Positions 49,980-58,940 of a DNA stretch of 64,000 nt are shown in pieces (position 1 is the stretch's first letter; each line of letters starts with the position of its first letter). The stretch comes from Candidatus Villigracilis adiacens (GTDB lineage: Bacteria; Chloroflexota; Anaerolineae; Anaerolineales; Villigracilaceae): positions 9,615 to 73,614 of the forward strand of contig JADJBU010000024.1 of NCBI GenBank assembly GCA_016703605.1, written 5' to 3'. The notes under the pieces are model-generated. The model saw nothing but the letters and a program-made list of their open reading frames with translations. It did no database searches and was not told the origin of the DNA. Both the position numbers and the translations under genes were made by a program.

Positions 49980-51497
49980 TTACAAAGGTAAAGCAGACAG
50001 CAATTTCTCAACCGCAGGGGCGAGGATGTCGAAGAAGGGCTTGGGATACAGACCGATCCAGAACATGAAGATGACAAGCGGAACGACTGTGAGGATCTCG
50101 CGCCAGTTGAGGTCTTTGAGATCGTGGTGATGAGTGATCTCGCCAGCCGGTCCGAGGAAGACTTTCTGGAACATGTAGAGGATGTAGACCGCTGCCATGA
50201 TGACGCCGAGGGCAGAGACACCCGCATACCAGGGGTTACCGATGGCTTTCGAACCGAACGCGCCAAGCAGGATGGTGAACTCACCCACAAAGCCGTTGAG
50301 ACCGGGCAAGCCCATTGAAGAGAGCGAGGAAATGAGCATCAGCGTTCCAAAGATCGGAGTGATCTTCCACAGACCGCCGTAGACTTTGATCTCGCGGGTG
50401 TGAGTCTGTTCGTAGATCATACCGATGAGGAGGAACAACGCACCGGTGCTTAACCCGTGGTTGACCATCTGAAGAATCGCGCCAGCCACACCTTCGGGGT
50501 TGAGCGCAAACAGACCGAGCATGACGAAACCGAGGTGGCTCACCGAGGAATAAGCGACCAGTTTCTTCACATCAGATTGAGCGTAGGAAACCATCGCGCC
50601 GTAGATGATACCGATGGTCGCGAGAAGCGCGATCCACGGGGCGGCTTGGACGGTGGCATCGGGGAAGAGTTGGAGGTTGAAGCGCAGGAAACCGTAGGTA
50701 CCCATCTTCAGCAAAACACCCGCAAGAATAACGGAGCCAGCGGTAGGAGCTTCCACGTGGGCATCCGGCAACCACGAGTGGAGGGGCCACATCGGAACTT
50801 TGATGGCGAAGGCGGCGGTGAAGGCAATGAAGAGCAGCATCTGCACACCGGCTGGAATCTTCCCTGTGGCATACATATCGGGTAAACGGACGAGCAGGTC
50901 AGGCAGATTGAAAGTGTTCTGCGCCTGAATGCCGAGGAAGATGATCGCCAAAAGCATCAGGATGGAACCTGCCATCGTGTAAAGGAAGAACTTGACGGCG
51001 GCATATACGCGGCGCGGTCCGCCCCAGATGCCGATCAGGAAGTACATCGGCACAAGCGTGAATTCCCAGAAGATGTAGAACAGGAACAGGTCTTGCGCGA
51101 GGAAGACGCCCATCATGCCCACTTCCAGCAAGAGGAAGAAGATCATGAAGTCCTTCACGCGCTCGTCCACAGCTTTCCAGGTGGAAAGAATGGAGATCGG
51201 GGTGAGGAAGGCGGTCAGCATCACAAGCAAAATGCTCAAACCGTCCACAGCGAGGTAGTAATAAATGTTCCAGCCCGCAACGTGGATCCACGCGTATTTG
51301 GCTTCGAGTTGCAGGTCCGGGTTCGATTTGTCGAACATCGAGAAGACCCACAACGAGGCGGCGAACGTGACCAGTGATGTGACCAACGCCGTCCAGCGAA
51401 TGGCGGCTTTCTGCTCGGCATTGATGAACAAAAGCACGAGCACGCCCACCAGCGGAAGGAAGGTCAGGAGTGTAAGAGGTTGCAAAAGAAATTCCAT
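49980..51497 (-). CDS. nuoM: NADH-quinone oxidoreductase subunit M
   Basis: A 505-aa proton-pumping subunit with about 14 helices. It has the typical FFLLLEVGMMGVFLAQDLFLFYIFWE (conserved Glu), FAIKVPMWPLHSWLPDAHVEAPT (conserved Lys) and DVKKLVAYSSVSHLGFVMLG. Full length for the family. Confidence 0.95.
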   Translation of the reverse strand: MEFLLQPLTLLTFLPLVGVLVLLFINAEQKAAIRWTALVTSLVTFAASLWVFSMFDKSNPDLQLEAKYAWIHVAGWNIYYYLAVDGLSILLVMLTAFLTPISILSTWKAVDERVKDFMIFFLLLEVGMMGVFLAQDLFLFYIFWEFTLVPMYFLIGIWGGPRRVYAAVKFFLYTMAGSILMLLAIIFLGIQAQNTFNLPDLLVRLPDMYATGKIPAGVQMLLFIAFTAAFAIKVPMWPLHSWLPDAHVEAPTAGSVILAGVLLKMGTYGFLRFNLQLFPDATVQAAPWIALLATIGIIYGAMVSYAQSDVKKLVAYSSVSHLGFVMLGLFALNPEGVAGAILQMVNHGLSTGALFLLIGMIYEQTHTREIKVYGGLWKITPIFGTLMLISSLSSMGLPGLNGFVGEFTILLGAFGSKAIGNPWYAGVSALGVIMAAVYILYMFQKVFLGPAGEITHHHDLKDLNWREILTVVPLVIFMFWIGLYPKPFFDILAPAVEKLLSALPL

Positions 51498-51520
51498 GTT
51501 CTATCCTCGAATGAGAGATC

Positions 51521-51570
51521 GTCGCAGGTCAAAGGTCGAAAGTCCGACTTTTGACTTTGGACCTTTGACT
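51521..51570. repeat. palindromic heptamer array between nuoM and nuoL (GTCAAAG family)
   Basis: Left arm GTCGCAG, GTCAAAG, GTCGAAA, GTC; right arm GACTTTT, GACTTTG, GACCTTT, GAC. Same units and orientation as the two arms around the four-helix-bundle gene at 19002-19412, but with no gene in the centre. It provides the nuoL stop codon region. Confidence 0.88.
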
Positions 51571-53770
51571 ATTTAAGTATGAGATAACCCAAGATAAGCA
51601 CGACGCCCAATAGAACCGAGAGCGCGTACGAACGAACAAATCCGTTTTGGATTCTACGGACATTGCCGGAGAGCCATTGGGTGAATGTGCCCCAACTATT
51701 GAAGAAGGTATCGATGCCCTTCTCGTCGGCGTAGCGGCTGAGCGCCACTTCACTGAGCCAGTTATACGTCCCGGCAATGACGGTGTCATGCACAAAGTCG
51801 TGCCAGAAGCGCCAGTCGATCACATCCGCAAGGAACTGCGAAAGCTTCTTGAACGGGGTCAGGATCAGAACGCCATAGCCTTCGTCCACGAACCATTTGT
51901 TTTCCATACCGGTGAACACAAAGCCAAGCGGTTTCTTGAGCGGGTCAATTTGATTCGCCTTGAGTGGATTGCGTCCGTAAATGAGCCAGGAGATGAAAAT
52001 AGCAAGCAACGCCAGTGCAGTAGAAATACCAGCAACTTGCAAATTGAGCGGAAGTCCTTCGACTTCACCGATGGTATAGCTGAGCCAATGACCAAGCGTA
52101 TGGAAGCCTTCGAACGGAAGGTTCAACGCGCCTCCGGCTACGCTCAAAACTGCCAGCACCATCAGCGGCACGGTCATCACCTTTGGGCTTTCTTGCGCGG
52201 ACTTCGCCGCGTCTGTGCGGGCTTCACCGAAGAAGACCATCCAGATTTGACGTCCCATATAGAAAGCGGTAAAAAAAGCGGCGATGGTCAACTGCCAGTA
52301 GATGCTGGTGAAATGCAACTTCGCATCGAGCAGAATTTCATCCTTGGACCAAAAACCCGCAAATGGGAAGATGCCCGCGAGAGCCAGCGTGCCGATTATG
52401 TACAGCCAGAACGTGACGGGCATGGTCTTGCGAAGTCCGCCCATATTGCGCATGTCGCCGGGGTCGAAGACTTCGCCGTGGTCATCATGACCGCCGTGGC
52501 GCCCGTGTTTGGACTGCGACGCGTTGTCCTGAGCCTGTCGAAGGGTCTCCTGACTTCGCCGACGACGGGAGTCGTCGGACTCCTTTTTATGCGCGGGATG
52601 ATGAGCAAGCGCATGATGTCCGCGCTCCAAGCCGAGGATGACGGAACCGGCAGAAAGGAAGAGCAAAGCTTTGAAGAAGGCGTGCGTGATGAGGTGGAAC
52701 ATCCCCGCCACATACGCGCCCATGCCCACTGCGGCGACCATGAAGCCGAGCTGTGAAATGGTGGAGTACGCGAGAACTTTCTTGATATCGTACTGCCCCA
52801 CTGCAATCGTCGCGGCGAAGAGAGCGGTCGCAGCGCCGACCATGGCAACGATGTATTGCGCCTGCGGTACGAGTGTGTAAATGGAAGCCGAGCGGGTAAC
52901 GAGGTACACGCCTGCGGTCACCATCGTCGCAGCATGGATGAGAGCAGAGACAGGGGTCGGGCCCGCCATCGCATCGGGTAACCAAATGTAGAGCGGAATC
53001 TGCGCAGATTTACCAGCCACACCAACAAGCATGAAAAGTGTAATGGCGACGATCACCCAAGGCTGTGATTCTGCAATCGCAGGAGCGGCGGCAAAGACTT
53101 CGTCGAACTGGAAGGAGCCGAGATGCCAGAACATCAGGAAGCCAGCAATGAGGAAACCGAAGTCTCCCACGCGGTTGGTGATGAAGGCTTTCTTCGCAGC
53201 GTTGGAATTCGCCCAGGAGGGACGGGCAAGCGTATCCATTTCGAACCAGAAGCCGATCAGCAGGAAGGAGCAAAGTCCCACGCCTTCCCAGCCGACGAAG
53301 AGCATTAGGTAGGAGTCGCCCGAGACGAGGATCATCATCGCAGCGATGAACAGGTTCAAGAAAATGAAGAAGCGGGCGAAGCGTCCCTCTTCATGCTTGA
53401 AGCGCACATCCTCGTGCATGTAGCCGATGGCGTAGATGTGGATGAGGGTCCCAACGCCCGAAACGACCAGCATCATCGTCGCGGAAAGCGAGTCGACACG
53501 GAAGGTCCAGTCGAGCTTGAGGTCTCCAATGTGAATCCATTCGGCAAATGGCACACTGACGGCATGACCGTGGTTGACCGCCACGGAATACGCCAGCAGG
53601 GCAGAGATGACAAAGGCCGTTCCCGATGCCAGGCTTGCCACTGTGCCAATGACCTTCTCGGAAAAATATTTTCCGAAGATGGCGTTGATGAGCAGACCAA
53701 GAACCGGCGCCAACACCAACCCGGGGGCTAGAAAATAAAACCCTGTATTCACTGTTTCGCTTAAGTGCAT
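51569..53770 (-). CDS. nuoL: NADH-quinone oxidoreductase subunit L
   Basis: A 733-aa pumping subunit with the lateral C-terminal helix. It has FFIFLNLFIAAMMILVSGDSYLMLFVGWEGVGLCSFLLIGFW, AGKSAQIPLYIWLPDAMAGPTPVSALIHAATMV and DIKKVLAYSTISQLGFMV. A hydrophilic insert (about 400-450, HKKESDDSRRRRSQETLRQ... and HGRHGGHDDHG) lies in a loop; part of it is encoded by a repeat (52523-52577). ATG 53770 has GGAGA upstream; the longer frame translates the heptamer array. Confidence 0.94.
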   Translation of the reverse strand: MHLSETVNTGFYFLAPGLVLAPVLGLLINAIFGKYFSEKVIGTVASLASGTAFVISALLAYSVAVNHGHAVSVPFAEWIHIGDLKLDWTFRVDSLSATMMLVVSGVGTLIHIYAIGYMHEDVRFKHEEGRFARFFIFLNLFIAAMMILVSGDSYLMLFVGWEGVGLCSFLLIGFWFEMDTLARPSWANSNAAKKAFITNRVGDFGFLIAGFLMFWHLGSFQFDEVFAAAPAIAESQPWVIVAITLFMLVGVAGKSAQIPLYIWLPDAMAGPTPVSALIHAATMVTAGVYLVTRSASIYTLVPQAQYIVAMVGAATALFAATIAVGQYDIKKVLAYSTISQLGFMVAAVGMGAYVAGMFHLITHAFFKALLFLSAGSVILGLERGHHALAHHPAHKKESDDSRRRRSQETLRQAQDNASQSKHGRHGGHDDHGEVFDPGDMRNMGGLRKTMPVTFWLYIIGTLALAGIFPFAGFWSKDEILLDAKLHFTSIYWQLTIAAFFTAFYMGRQIWMVFFGEARTDAAKSAQESPKVMTVPLMVLAVLSVAGGALNLPFEGFHTLGHWLSYTIGEVEGLPLNLQVAGISTALALLAIFISWLIYGRNPLKANQIDPLKKPLGFVFTGMENKWFVDEGYGVLILTPFKKLSQFLADVIDWRFWHDFVHDTVIAGTYNWLSEVALSRYADEKGIDTFFNSWGTFTQWLSGNVRRIQNGFVRSYALSVLLGVVLILGYLILK
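52523..52577. repeat. repeat sequence inside nuoL
   Basis: A GTTGTCCTGAGCCTGTCGAA segment, a motif widespread as an intergenic repeat in bacterial genomes, plus a CGACGAC/GTCGTCG hairpin. Translated in frame as SRRRRSQETLRQAQDNA within a loop. Confidence 0.6.
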
Positions 53771-53778
53771 AGAAAGTC

Positions 53779-53846
53779 TCCAGAGAGTAGAGAGTAGAGA
53801 ATAGTGTTTCAACTATTTATCTAGTCTCTAGTCATCTAATCTCTAT
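53779..53846. repeat. palindromic heptamer array between nuoL and nuoK
   Basis: Units GTAGAGA repeated at the left face TAGTCTC/TAATCTC-type units at the right. Same family as 58875-58937. Confidence 0.75.
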
Positions 53847-54145
53847 CCTTTCAAAGAATTCATCTCATCGATGTTGATGTTCTTCTTGGTCTTGAAGATC
53901 TCCACGATCAACGCGAGACCGACCGCCACTTCGGCGGCAGCTACAGCAATGACGAAGAAGACGAAGATCTGCCCGCTGAAGGTCTCATAAACGCTGGCGA
54001 AAGCCACAAAAGCCAGGTTCGCCGCGTTGAGCATCAACTCGATGGACATGAAGATGATGAGCGGGTTGCGGCGCGACAAGACGCCGAGCGCGCCGATGGT
54101 AAAGAGGATCGCGGATAAGACAACGTAATAATCAACCGGGACCAT
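53843..54145 (-). CDS. nuoK: NADH-quinone oxidoreductase subunit K
   Basis: A 100-aa three-helix subunit with the conserved Glu residues of the membrane proton path (FMSIELMLNAANLAFVAF, AVAAAEVAVGLALIVEIF). Its start overlaps the nuoJ stop by 1 nt (TAATG). Confidence 0.95.
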   Translation of the reverse strand: MVPVDYYVVLSAILFTIGALGVLSRRNPLIIFMSIELMLNAANLAFVAFASVYETFSGQIFVFFVIAVAAAEVAVGLALIVEIFKTKKNINIDEMNSLKG

Positions 54146-54666
54146 TATTTCGCCTCCTTTTCCTGGCGGGTCAGGACGATGGCGCCCATCATGGCGACCA
54201 GCAGAAGAATGGATGTGACCTCGAACGGCAGGAGGAAATTATTGAACAACGACATTGCCATTTCACGCAGGCTGTCCATGCTGTTGAGCGAGGCATCCGG
54301 CGCGGCAACCGCCAAATTGGAACCGGCGCGGTTGAGCAGAAGATAGACCGCCTCGACGCCCAGGATGACGGACAACAGGATCGCCATCGGTTTCTGCCAG
54401 GGCAGGGAATTGGTGGGAGCCAGACTCTCCGCGCCGAGGAGCATGATGACGAAGAGGAACAAGACCATGATCGCGCCCGCATAGACCGTGATCTGCGCCA
54501 TGGCAATGAACGGCGCGCCTAACAGGAGATAGAAGATCGCCACGGTGACGAAGTTCAACACCAAAAACAACGCCGAGTAAACAGCGTTTTGGCTGAACAA
54601 CATCCCCAGCGCGGTCGCAATGGCGACGAGGGAAAGAACGAGGAAGACAATTAGGTCAGAGGACAT
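54145..54666 (-). CDS. nuoJ: NADH-quinone oxidoreductase subunit J
   Basis: A 173-aa membrane subunit with five helices (FLVLSLVAIATALGMLFSQNAVYSALFLVLNFVTVAIFYLLLGAPFIAMAQITVYAGAIMVLFLFVIMLL). It is separated from nuoI by 100 bp that are entirely heptamer repeat. Confidence 0.94.
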   Translation of the reverse strand: MSSDLIVFLVLSLVAIATALGMLFSQNAVYSALFLVLNFVTVAIFYLLLGAPFIAMAQITVYAGAIMVLFLFVIMLLGAESLAPTNSLPWQKPMAILLSVILGVEAVYLLLNRAGSNLAVAAPDASLNSMDSLREMAMSLFNNFLLPFEVTSILLLVAMMGAIVLTRQEKEAK

Positions 54667-54678
54667 AAAACTCCATTT

Positions 54679-54773
54679 CGATTTGCGATTTGCGATTGAC
54701 GATTGACGATTGACGATTGACGATTGACGATTTGCATTTCAATCGAAAATCGTAAATCTGAAATCGTCAATCG
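54679..54773. repeat. palindromic heptamer array between nuoJ and nuoI (CGATTGA)
   Basis: Eight direct units (CGATTTG x2, CGATTGA x5, CGATTTG), then inverse units (TCAATCG, AAATCG...). The nuoI TGA stop lies inside it. Confidence 0.9.
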
Positions 54774-55288
54774 GTAGAGTCTTTCATTTCAGGCACGGAG
54801 CGGGTAAACACACCTGCATCCACCTTGCGCGGCGTCAGCATCGACTCGGAAGCGACCGGTTCCAGCAGCATGTCCTTGCCGTAGATCGCCTGCTCGCGGC
54901 TGGTAAACGAAAGTTCGTAATTATCGCCCAGCACAATCGCCTCGGTCGGACAGGCATCCTCGCAGAAGCCGCAGTAGATACAGCGCAGCATGTTGATCTC
55001 ATAGGTGGAAGCGTAGCGTTCGCCCGGCGAAAAACGTTTCTCGTTGGTATTCTCAGAGGCTTCCACAAAGATCGCATCCGCGGGGCAGGCGGCGGCGCAC
55101 AATGAACAGCCGATACATTTCTCCAAACCGTTGTCGTAGCGTTTCAAGACGTGGCGTCCGCGGAAGCGCGGGCGGACGGGACGCTTCTCTTCGGGATACT
55201 GGTACGTGACCGTCTTCTCCGTCAGGAAGGAGCGCAGGGTCTCGCCCAGACCCCTTGAAAGTTCGATAATGGGATCAAACACGCCCAT
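54767..55288 (-). CDS. nuoI: NADH-quinone oxidoreductase subunit I
   Basis: A 173-aa ferredoxin-like subunit carrying clusters N6a/N6b: CIGCSLCAAACP and CIYCGFCEDACP. Its start overlaps the end of nuoH by 14 bp, so the two are translationally coupled. Confidence 0.96.
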   Translation of the reverse strand: MGVFDPIIELSRGLGETLRSFLTEKTVTYQYPEEKRPVRPRFRGRHVLKRYDNGLEKCIGCSLCAAACPADAIFVEASENTNEKRFSPGERYASTYEINMLRCIYCGFCEDACPTEAIVLGDNYELSFTSREQAIYGKDMLLEPVASESMLTPRKVDAGVFTRSVPEMKDSTD

Positions 55289-56393
55289 GAGATTTTCTCC
55301 TCAGATCACGGTAAATAAAGGCAATGGCAATAAAAAGGGAAATGATGGACAGCGCCGGAATGCCCCAGATATATAACTGGTTATTCAGCATATCCGCCAG
55401 CAGGATGCCCGTCGCAGTGATAAAAGCGACCGCCAGCGAAAGCGGAAGCAATATCTTCCAGCCGAACGACATCAAACGGTCGTAACGGATGCGGGGCCAG
55501 GTGGCGCGCACCCAGATCATCCCGAACAGTAAAACGATGACTTTCGCAAACAGGTACACCGGTCCGAGCAGCGGGTATTTATCCACGCCCGGTCCGAGAT
55601 AGCCGCCGAAGAACAACGTCGCCAGGATCATGCAGATCACGATCATCTTCTGATATTCCGCCATGAAGAACAGCGCAAACTTCATCCCCGAATACTCCGC
55701 GTGATAACCCGCCGTCAACTCCTGCTCGGCTTCGGGCATATCGAACGGGGCGCGGTTCACCTCCGCCAGCGTCGCAATCCAGAAGATCAACGCCCCCACC
55801 GGCTGAATGACCACAAACCACATCGTATCCTGCGCGTTCACAATATCGGTCAGGTTCATCGAATCGCCAAGGATGATGGCGGTCGCAAACGAAAGCCCAA
55901 GCGCGAGTTCGTACGAAATCATCTGCGCCGAAGAACGGATGCCCCCCAGCATGGCATATTTATTATTGCTCGACCAGCCCGCCAGCACAATGCCGTACAC
56001 CGCAATCGAAGCGATCGACATCAAATACAAAACGCTCACATTGATATCCGCAACGTACAGCGTGATCTCGCGCCCGAACAGGTTAAACGAAGTCCCCAAC
56101 GGGATGACCGCCGCAATGACCAGCGAAGGCACCACCGTCAAAATCGGCGCAAGAAAGAAAACGATCCTGTACACCTTGCCCGGCGTCAGTTCTTCCTTAA
56201 AGATCAACTTCACCGCATCCGCGATCGGCTGCAACAAACCCTGCGGTCCCGCGCGGTTCGGTCCCACCCGCACCTGGATGCGCGCCAGCGCGCGGCGTTC
56301 GTATAACGTCAGATAGGCAAAGCCCGCCAACAGGATCAGGCACAACACAAATCCCTTGACGATCCATTCGACCCACATTGTCCAATCGATCAT
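55275..56393 (-). CDS. nuoH: NADH-quinone oxidoreductase subunit H
   Basis: A 372-aa membrane subunit forming the quinone cavity: ERRALARIQVRVGPNRAGP at the first loop and EVNRAPFDMPEAEQELTAGYHAEYSG with the conserved acidic residues. Eight or nine helices. Its start overlaps the nuoG stop (ATGA). Confidence 0.96.
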   Translation of the reverse strand: MIDWTMWVEWIVKGFVLCLILLAGFAYLTLYERRALARIQVRVGPNRAGPQGLLQPIADAVKLIFKEELTPGKVYRIVFFLAPILTVVPSLVIAAVIPLGTSFNLFGREITLYVADINVSVLYLMSIASIAVYGIVLAGWSSNNKYAMLGGIRSSAQMISYELALGLSFATAIILGDSMNLTDIVNAQDTMWFVVIQPVGALIFWIATLAEVNRAPFDMPEAEQELTAGYHAEYSGMKFALFFMAEYQKMIVICMILATLFFGGYLGPGVDKYPLLGPVYLFAKVIVLLFGMIWVRATWPRIRYDRLMSFGWKILLPLSLAVAFITATGILLADMLNNQLYIWGIPALSIISLFIAIAFIYRDLRRKSHGRV

Positions 56394-58852
56394 GATTTCA
56401 CCTTCCCGCCGAGTTTTGCGATCGCCGGTTCATGAATGGCAATCCCCATCCCGCGCGGAATCAAAGCCACACCCGTGGCAATCGTCTCATCGATCTTCAC
56501 AACCGCCTCCCCGCCCGCGCCGTCGAAACTGATCTTCACAACCTGCCCCGCCTCCACCCCGAATTTTTTCGCAGTCGCAGGATTCAGCGAAACATACAAC
56601 CCGCCGATGCGCCCGTCGAGGAATTCCGCAGTCTGCACCGTCACACCCCGGTCATACAACTTATTGGATGGCACCGCCAGCAATTCCTTTTCTTTGGGAC
56701 GAAGAGCCGCCTCTTTTCTGACCTTTTGAATTTTCACCGAACCCCCAGCCTGGGCCAACGGGACGAGTTGCACCCCCATGCCCCTGGTATTCTCGTAGGT
56801 CGCGCCGCCGTAATACAGGTCGCTGCGCCCAACGATGGGCCACTGCTCCCTGACCTGAGCCAGCGTTTCATGGGTCAACTCATTGAACGCCTCCACCGAG
56901 TGCGCAAGAATCTCGAACACCACCGCAGCCGACGTCCCCTGCAGGATCACGCCCATCTGCTTGGCTAACATGCACGTAATGGCATAATCGGGCTTGCTGT
57001 CGCCCTTCGGCGGAACAGCCGCATAAAACCTCTGCACGCGCCTCTCGCCAGAGACGAAGGTACCGTCCCGTTCGGTGAATGCCTGTGCCGGGAAGACCAC
57101 ATCCGCAATCTCGGTCGTCGCCGTCTCGCGGATATCCTGAACCGCCACGAACTTCGCGCTCTTTAACGCCCTGGCATAATTCGGGTCATCGCCCGCCGGG
57201 TCTGCGCCGACGATATAAACCGCCTTGCCCTTCAACGCTTTTTCCAAGTCGGCAACGGGGCGGAACCCCACCTCAAACGCGCCCTGATCGTTGGCTCTCT
57301 GCCAGACGCCGATCAACCCATTGTTCGCGCCGCCGATATGACCGGTCTCCTTCAACAAATCAGCGCAGGCAGAGGCAAGCGCCGAAGTCCCGTTCACGCC
57401 GAGACCCTCGCTTCCATAGAAGATCACCGCATTCTTAGCCTTCGCAAATTCATCCGCAATCCGGCTTTTCTTTTGAAAATCATGGATGGTCTTGATCTCA
57501 TCGCCATAGGCATAATGGATCTTATATTTCGCAAAACGGTCGAGCTTTGTCTGGCGCGGGTTGGCGACGATCAACGCCGCGCCGCGATCCGCCGCCTGCT
57601 TGATTCTCAGCCACCAAATCGGCGCTTCTTCATATAAATCCGAAGCAACCACAAGAATGGCGTCGCCCTTGCCCATCTTGCCAAGGTTGGTCCCCGCGCC
57701 AACGCCCACAACCTGGGTCAACTCACCGCCGCCCATGTCGGAATACAAAATGGCTTCCCCTCCGACCGTATCGGCAAGCGACTTGAGGTTGAACAGGTCT
57801 TCAGTCGAAAGACGACCCGAAGCCAGCGCCACAAAATCCTTTTTATTGGCCGTCAATTTCTCGGCGGCAGCTTTGATGGCGTTATCCCACGAAGCGCGGA
57901 CAAGTTTTTCTTCCTTGCGCACCATCGGCCTGGTAAGGCGTTCCTTGCCTTCGGTGTAGTGATAGGCAAATCGTCCCTTATCGCACAGCCAGATCTCGTT
58001 GACCTCTTCATTCTGGCGCGGCATGACGCGCTTCACCACCACTTCCCCGTCGGCTTTGGCTTCGCGGCGGGTGTTGAGCGTGGTATTGCATCCCACCGGG
58101 CATTGCGTACAAATGGAAGATTCAGCCTTGAGTTCCCACGGACGGGCGCCAAAGCGGAAATCCACCGTGGTCAACGCGCCCACCGGGCAGATGTCTGTCG
58201 TGTTGCCTGAGAAGACTGAATCAAAACCCGGTTCAGATACGGAGATGATCTGGGTATGGCGTCCGCGCTCGTCGAAGCCGAGCACTGCCTCACCCGCCAC
58301 CTCATCCTGAAAGCGGATACAGCGCGCGCATTGGATGCATCGTTCGCGGTCGAGATAGATCAACTCGCCGAGCGGAACCATCTTGGCGAGATGCTGCTTC
58401 TCATCATAATTGAAGCGGCTCTTACCGGGGCCGTGAGCCATCGTCAAATTCTGAAGCGGACATTCCCCGCCCTTATCGCAAACCGGGCAGTCCAGCGGGT
58501 GCGAAGTCAGCAGGAATTCCACCGTGCCGCGCTGACCGTCTGTCGCCCTGGCAGATTCTGTAAGAACCACCATGCCATCTTCCACTTTGTTGGTACAAGC
58601 GGTTTCAAGTTTGGGCATGAATTGAACCTTGGGCTGTCCATTCTCCATGACGAACTGACCCGTGGCGCGGTCGCGCACCGGGCGCCCGATCTCCACCAGA
58701 CACATGCGGCACATGCCAACCGGCTCCAGCTTGGGGTGGTGGCAGAAGACGGGAATATCAATGCCCGCCATTTTCGCCGCATCCGCAACGCTAAGACCTT
58801 CCGGCGCAATAACTTGTTTTCCATTGATCGTGAGAGTGACTTGTTTGCTCAT
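56390..58852 (-). CDS. nuoG: NADH-quinone oxidoreductase subunit G
   Basis: An 820-aa iron-sulfur subunit. N-terminal [2Fe-2S] region (CHHPKLEPVGMCRMC), His-coordinated cluster N5 region (HPLDCPVCDKGGECPLQ), CIQCARCIRFQDE and a further CTQCPVGC motif (possible N7 cluster), then a molybdopterin-oxidoreductase-like domain (about 290-700) and a C-terminal beta-barrel (RIGGLYVSLNPATAKKFGVEAGQVVKI). Confidence 0.95.
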   Translation of the reverse strand: MSKQVTLTINGKQVIAPEGLSVADAAKMAGIDIPVFCHHPKLEPVGMCRMCLVEIGRPVRDRATGQFVMENGQPKVQFMPKLETACTNKVEDGMVVLTESARATDGQRGTVEFLLTSHPLDCPVCDKGGECPLQNLTMAHGPGKSRFNYDEKQHLAKMVPLGELIYLDRERCIQCARCIRFQDEVAGEAVLGFDERGRHTQIISVSEPGFDSVFSGNTTDICPVGALTTVDFRFGARPWELKAESSICTQCPVGCNTTLNTRREAKADGEVVVKRVMPRQNEEVNEIWLCDKGRFAYHYTEGKERLTRPMVRKEEKLVRASWDNAIKAAAEKLTANKKDFVALASGRLSTEDLFNLKSLADTVGGEAILYSDMGGGELTQVVGVGAGTNLGKMGKGDAILVVASDLYEEAPIWWLRIKQAADRGAALIVANPRQTKLDRFAKYKIHYAYGDEIKTIHDFQKKSRIADEFAKAKNAVIFYGSEGLGVNGTSALASACADLLKETGHIGGANNGLIGVWQRANDQGAFEVGFRPVADLEKALKGKAVYIVGADPAGDDPNYARALKSAKFVAVQDIRETATTEIADVVFPAQAFTERDGTFVSGERRVQRFYAAVPPKGDSKPDYAITCMLAKQMGVILQGTSAAVVFEILAHSVEAFNELTHETLAQVREQWPIVGRSDLYYGGATYENTRGMGVQLVPLAQAGGSVKIQKVRKEAALRPKEKELLAVPSNKLYDRGVTVQTAEFLDGRIGGLYVSLNPATAKKFGVEAGQVVKISFDGAGGEAVVKIDETIATGVALIPRGMGIAIHEPAIAKLGGKVKS

Positions 58853-58874
58853 TAAGTCTCCGAGAAAGAGATCA

Positions 58875-58937
58875 GATAGTAGTGAGTAGAGAATAGTTTT
58901 GTTCGTAACTAATCTCTAGTTATCTAATCTCTAGTAT
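58875..58937. repeat. palindromic heptamer array between nuoG and nuoF
   Basis: GATAGTAGTGAGTAGAGA at the left faces AATCTCTAGTTATCTAATCT at the right. Same family as 53779-53846. Confidence 0.75.
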
Positions 58938-58940
58938 CTT

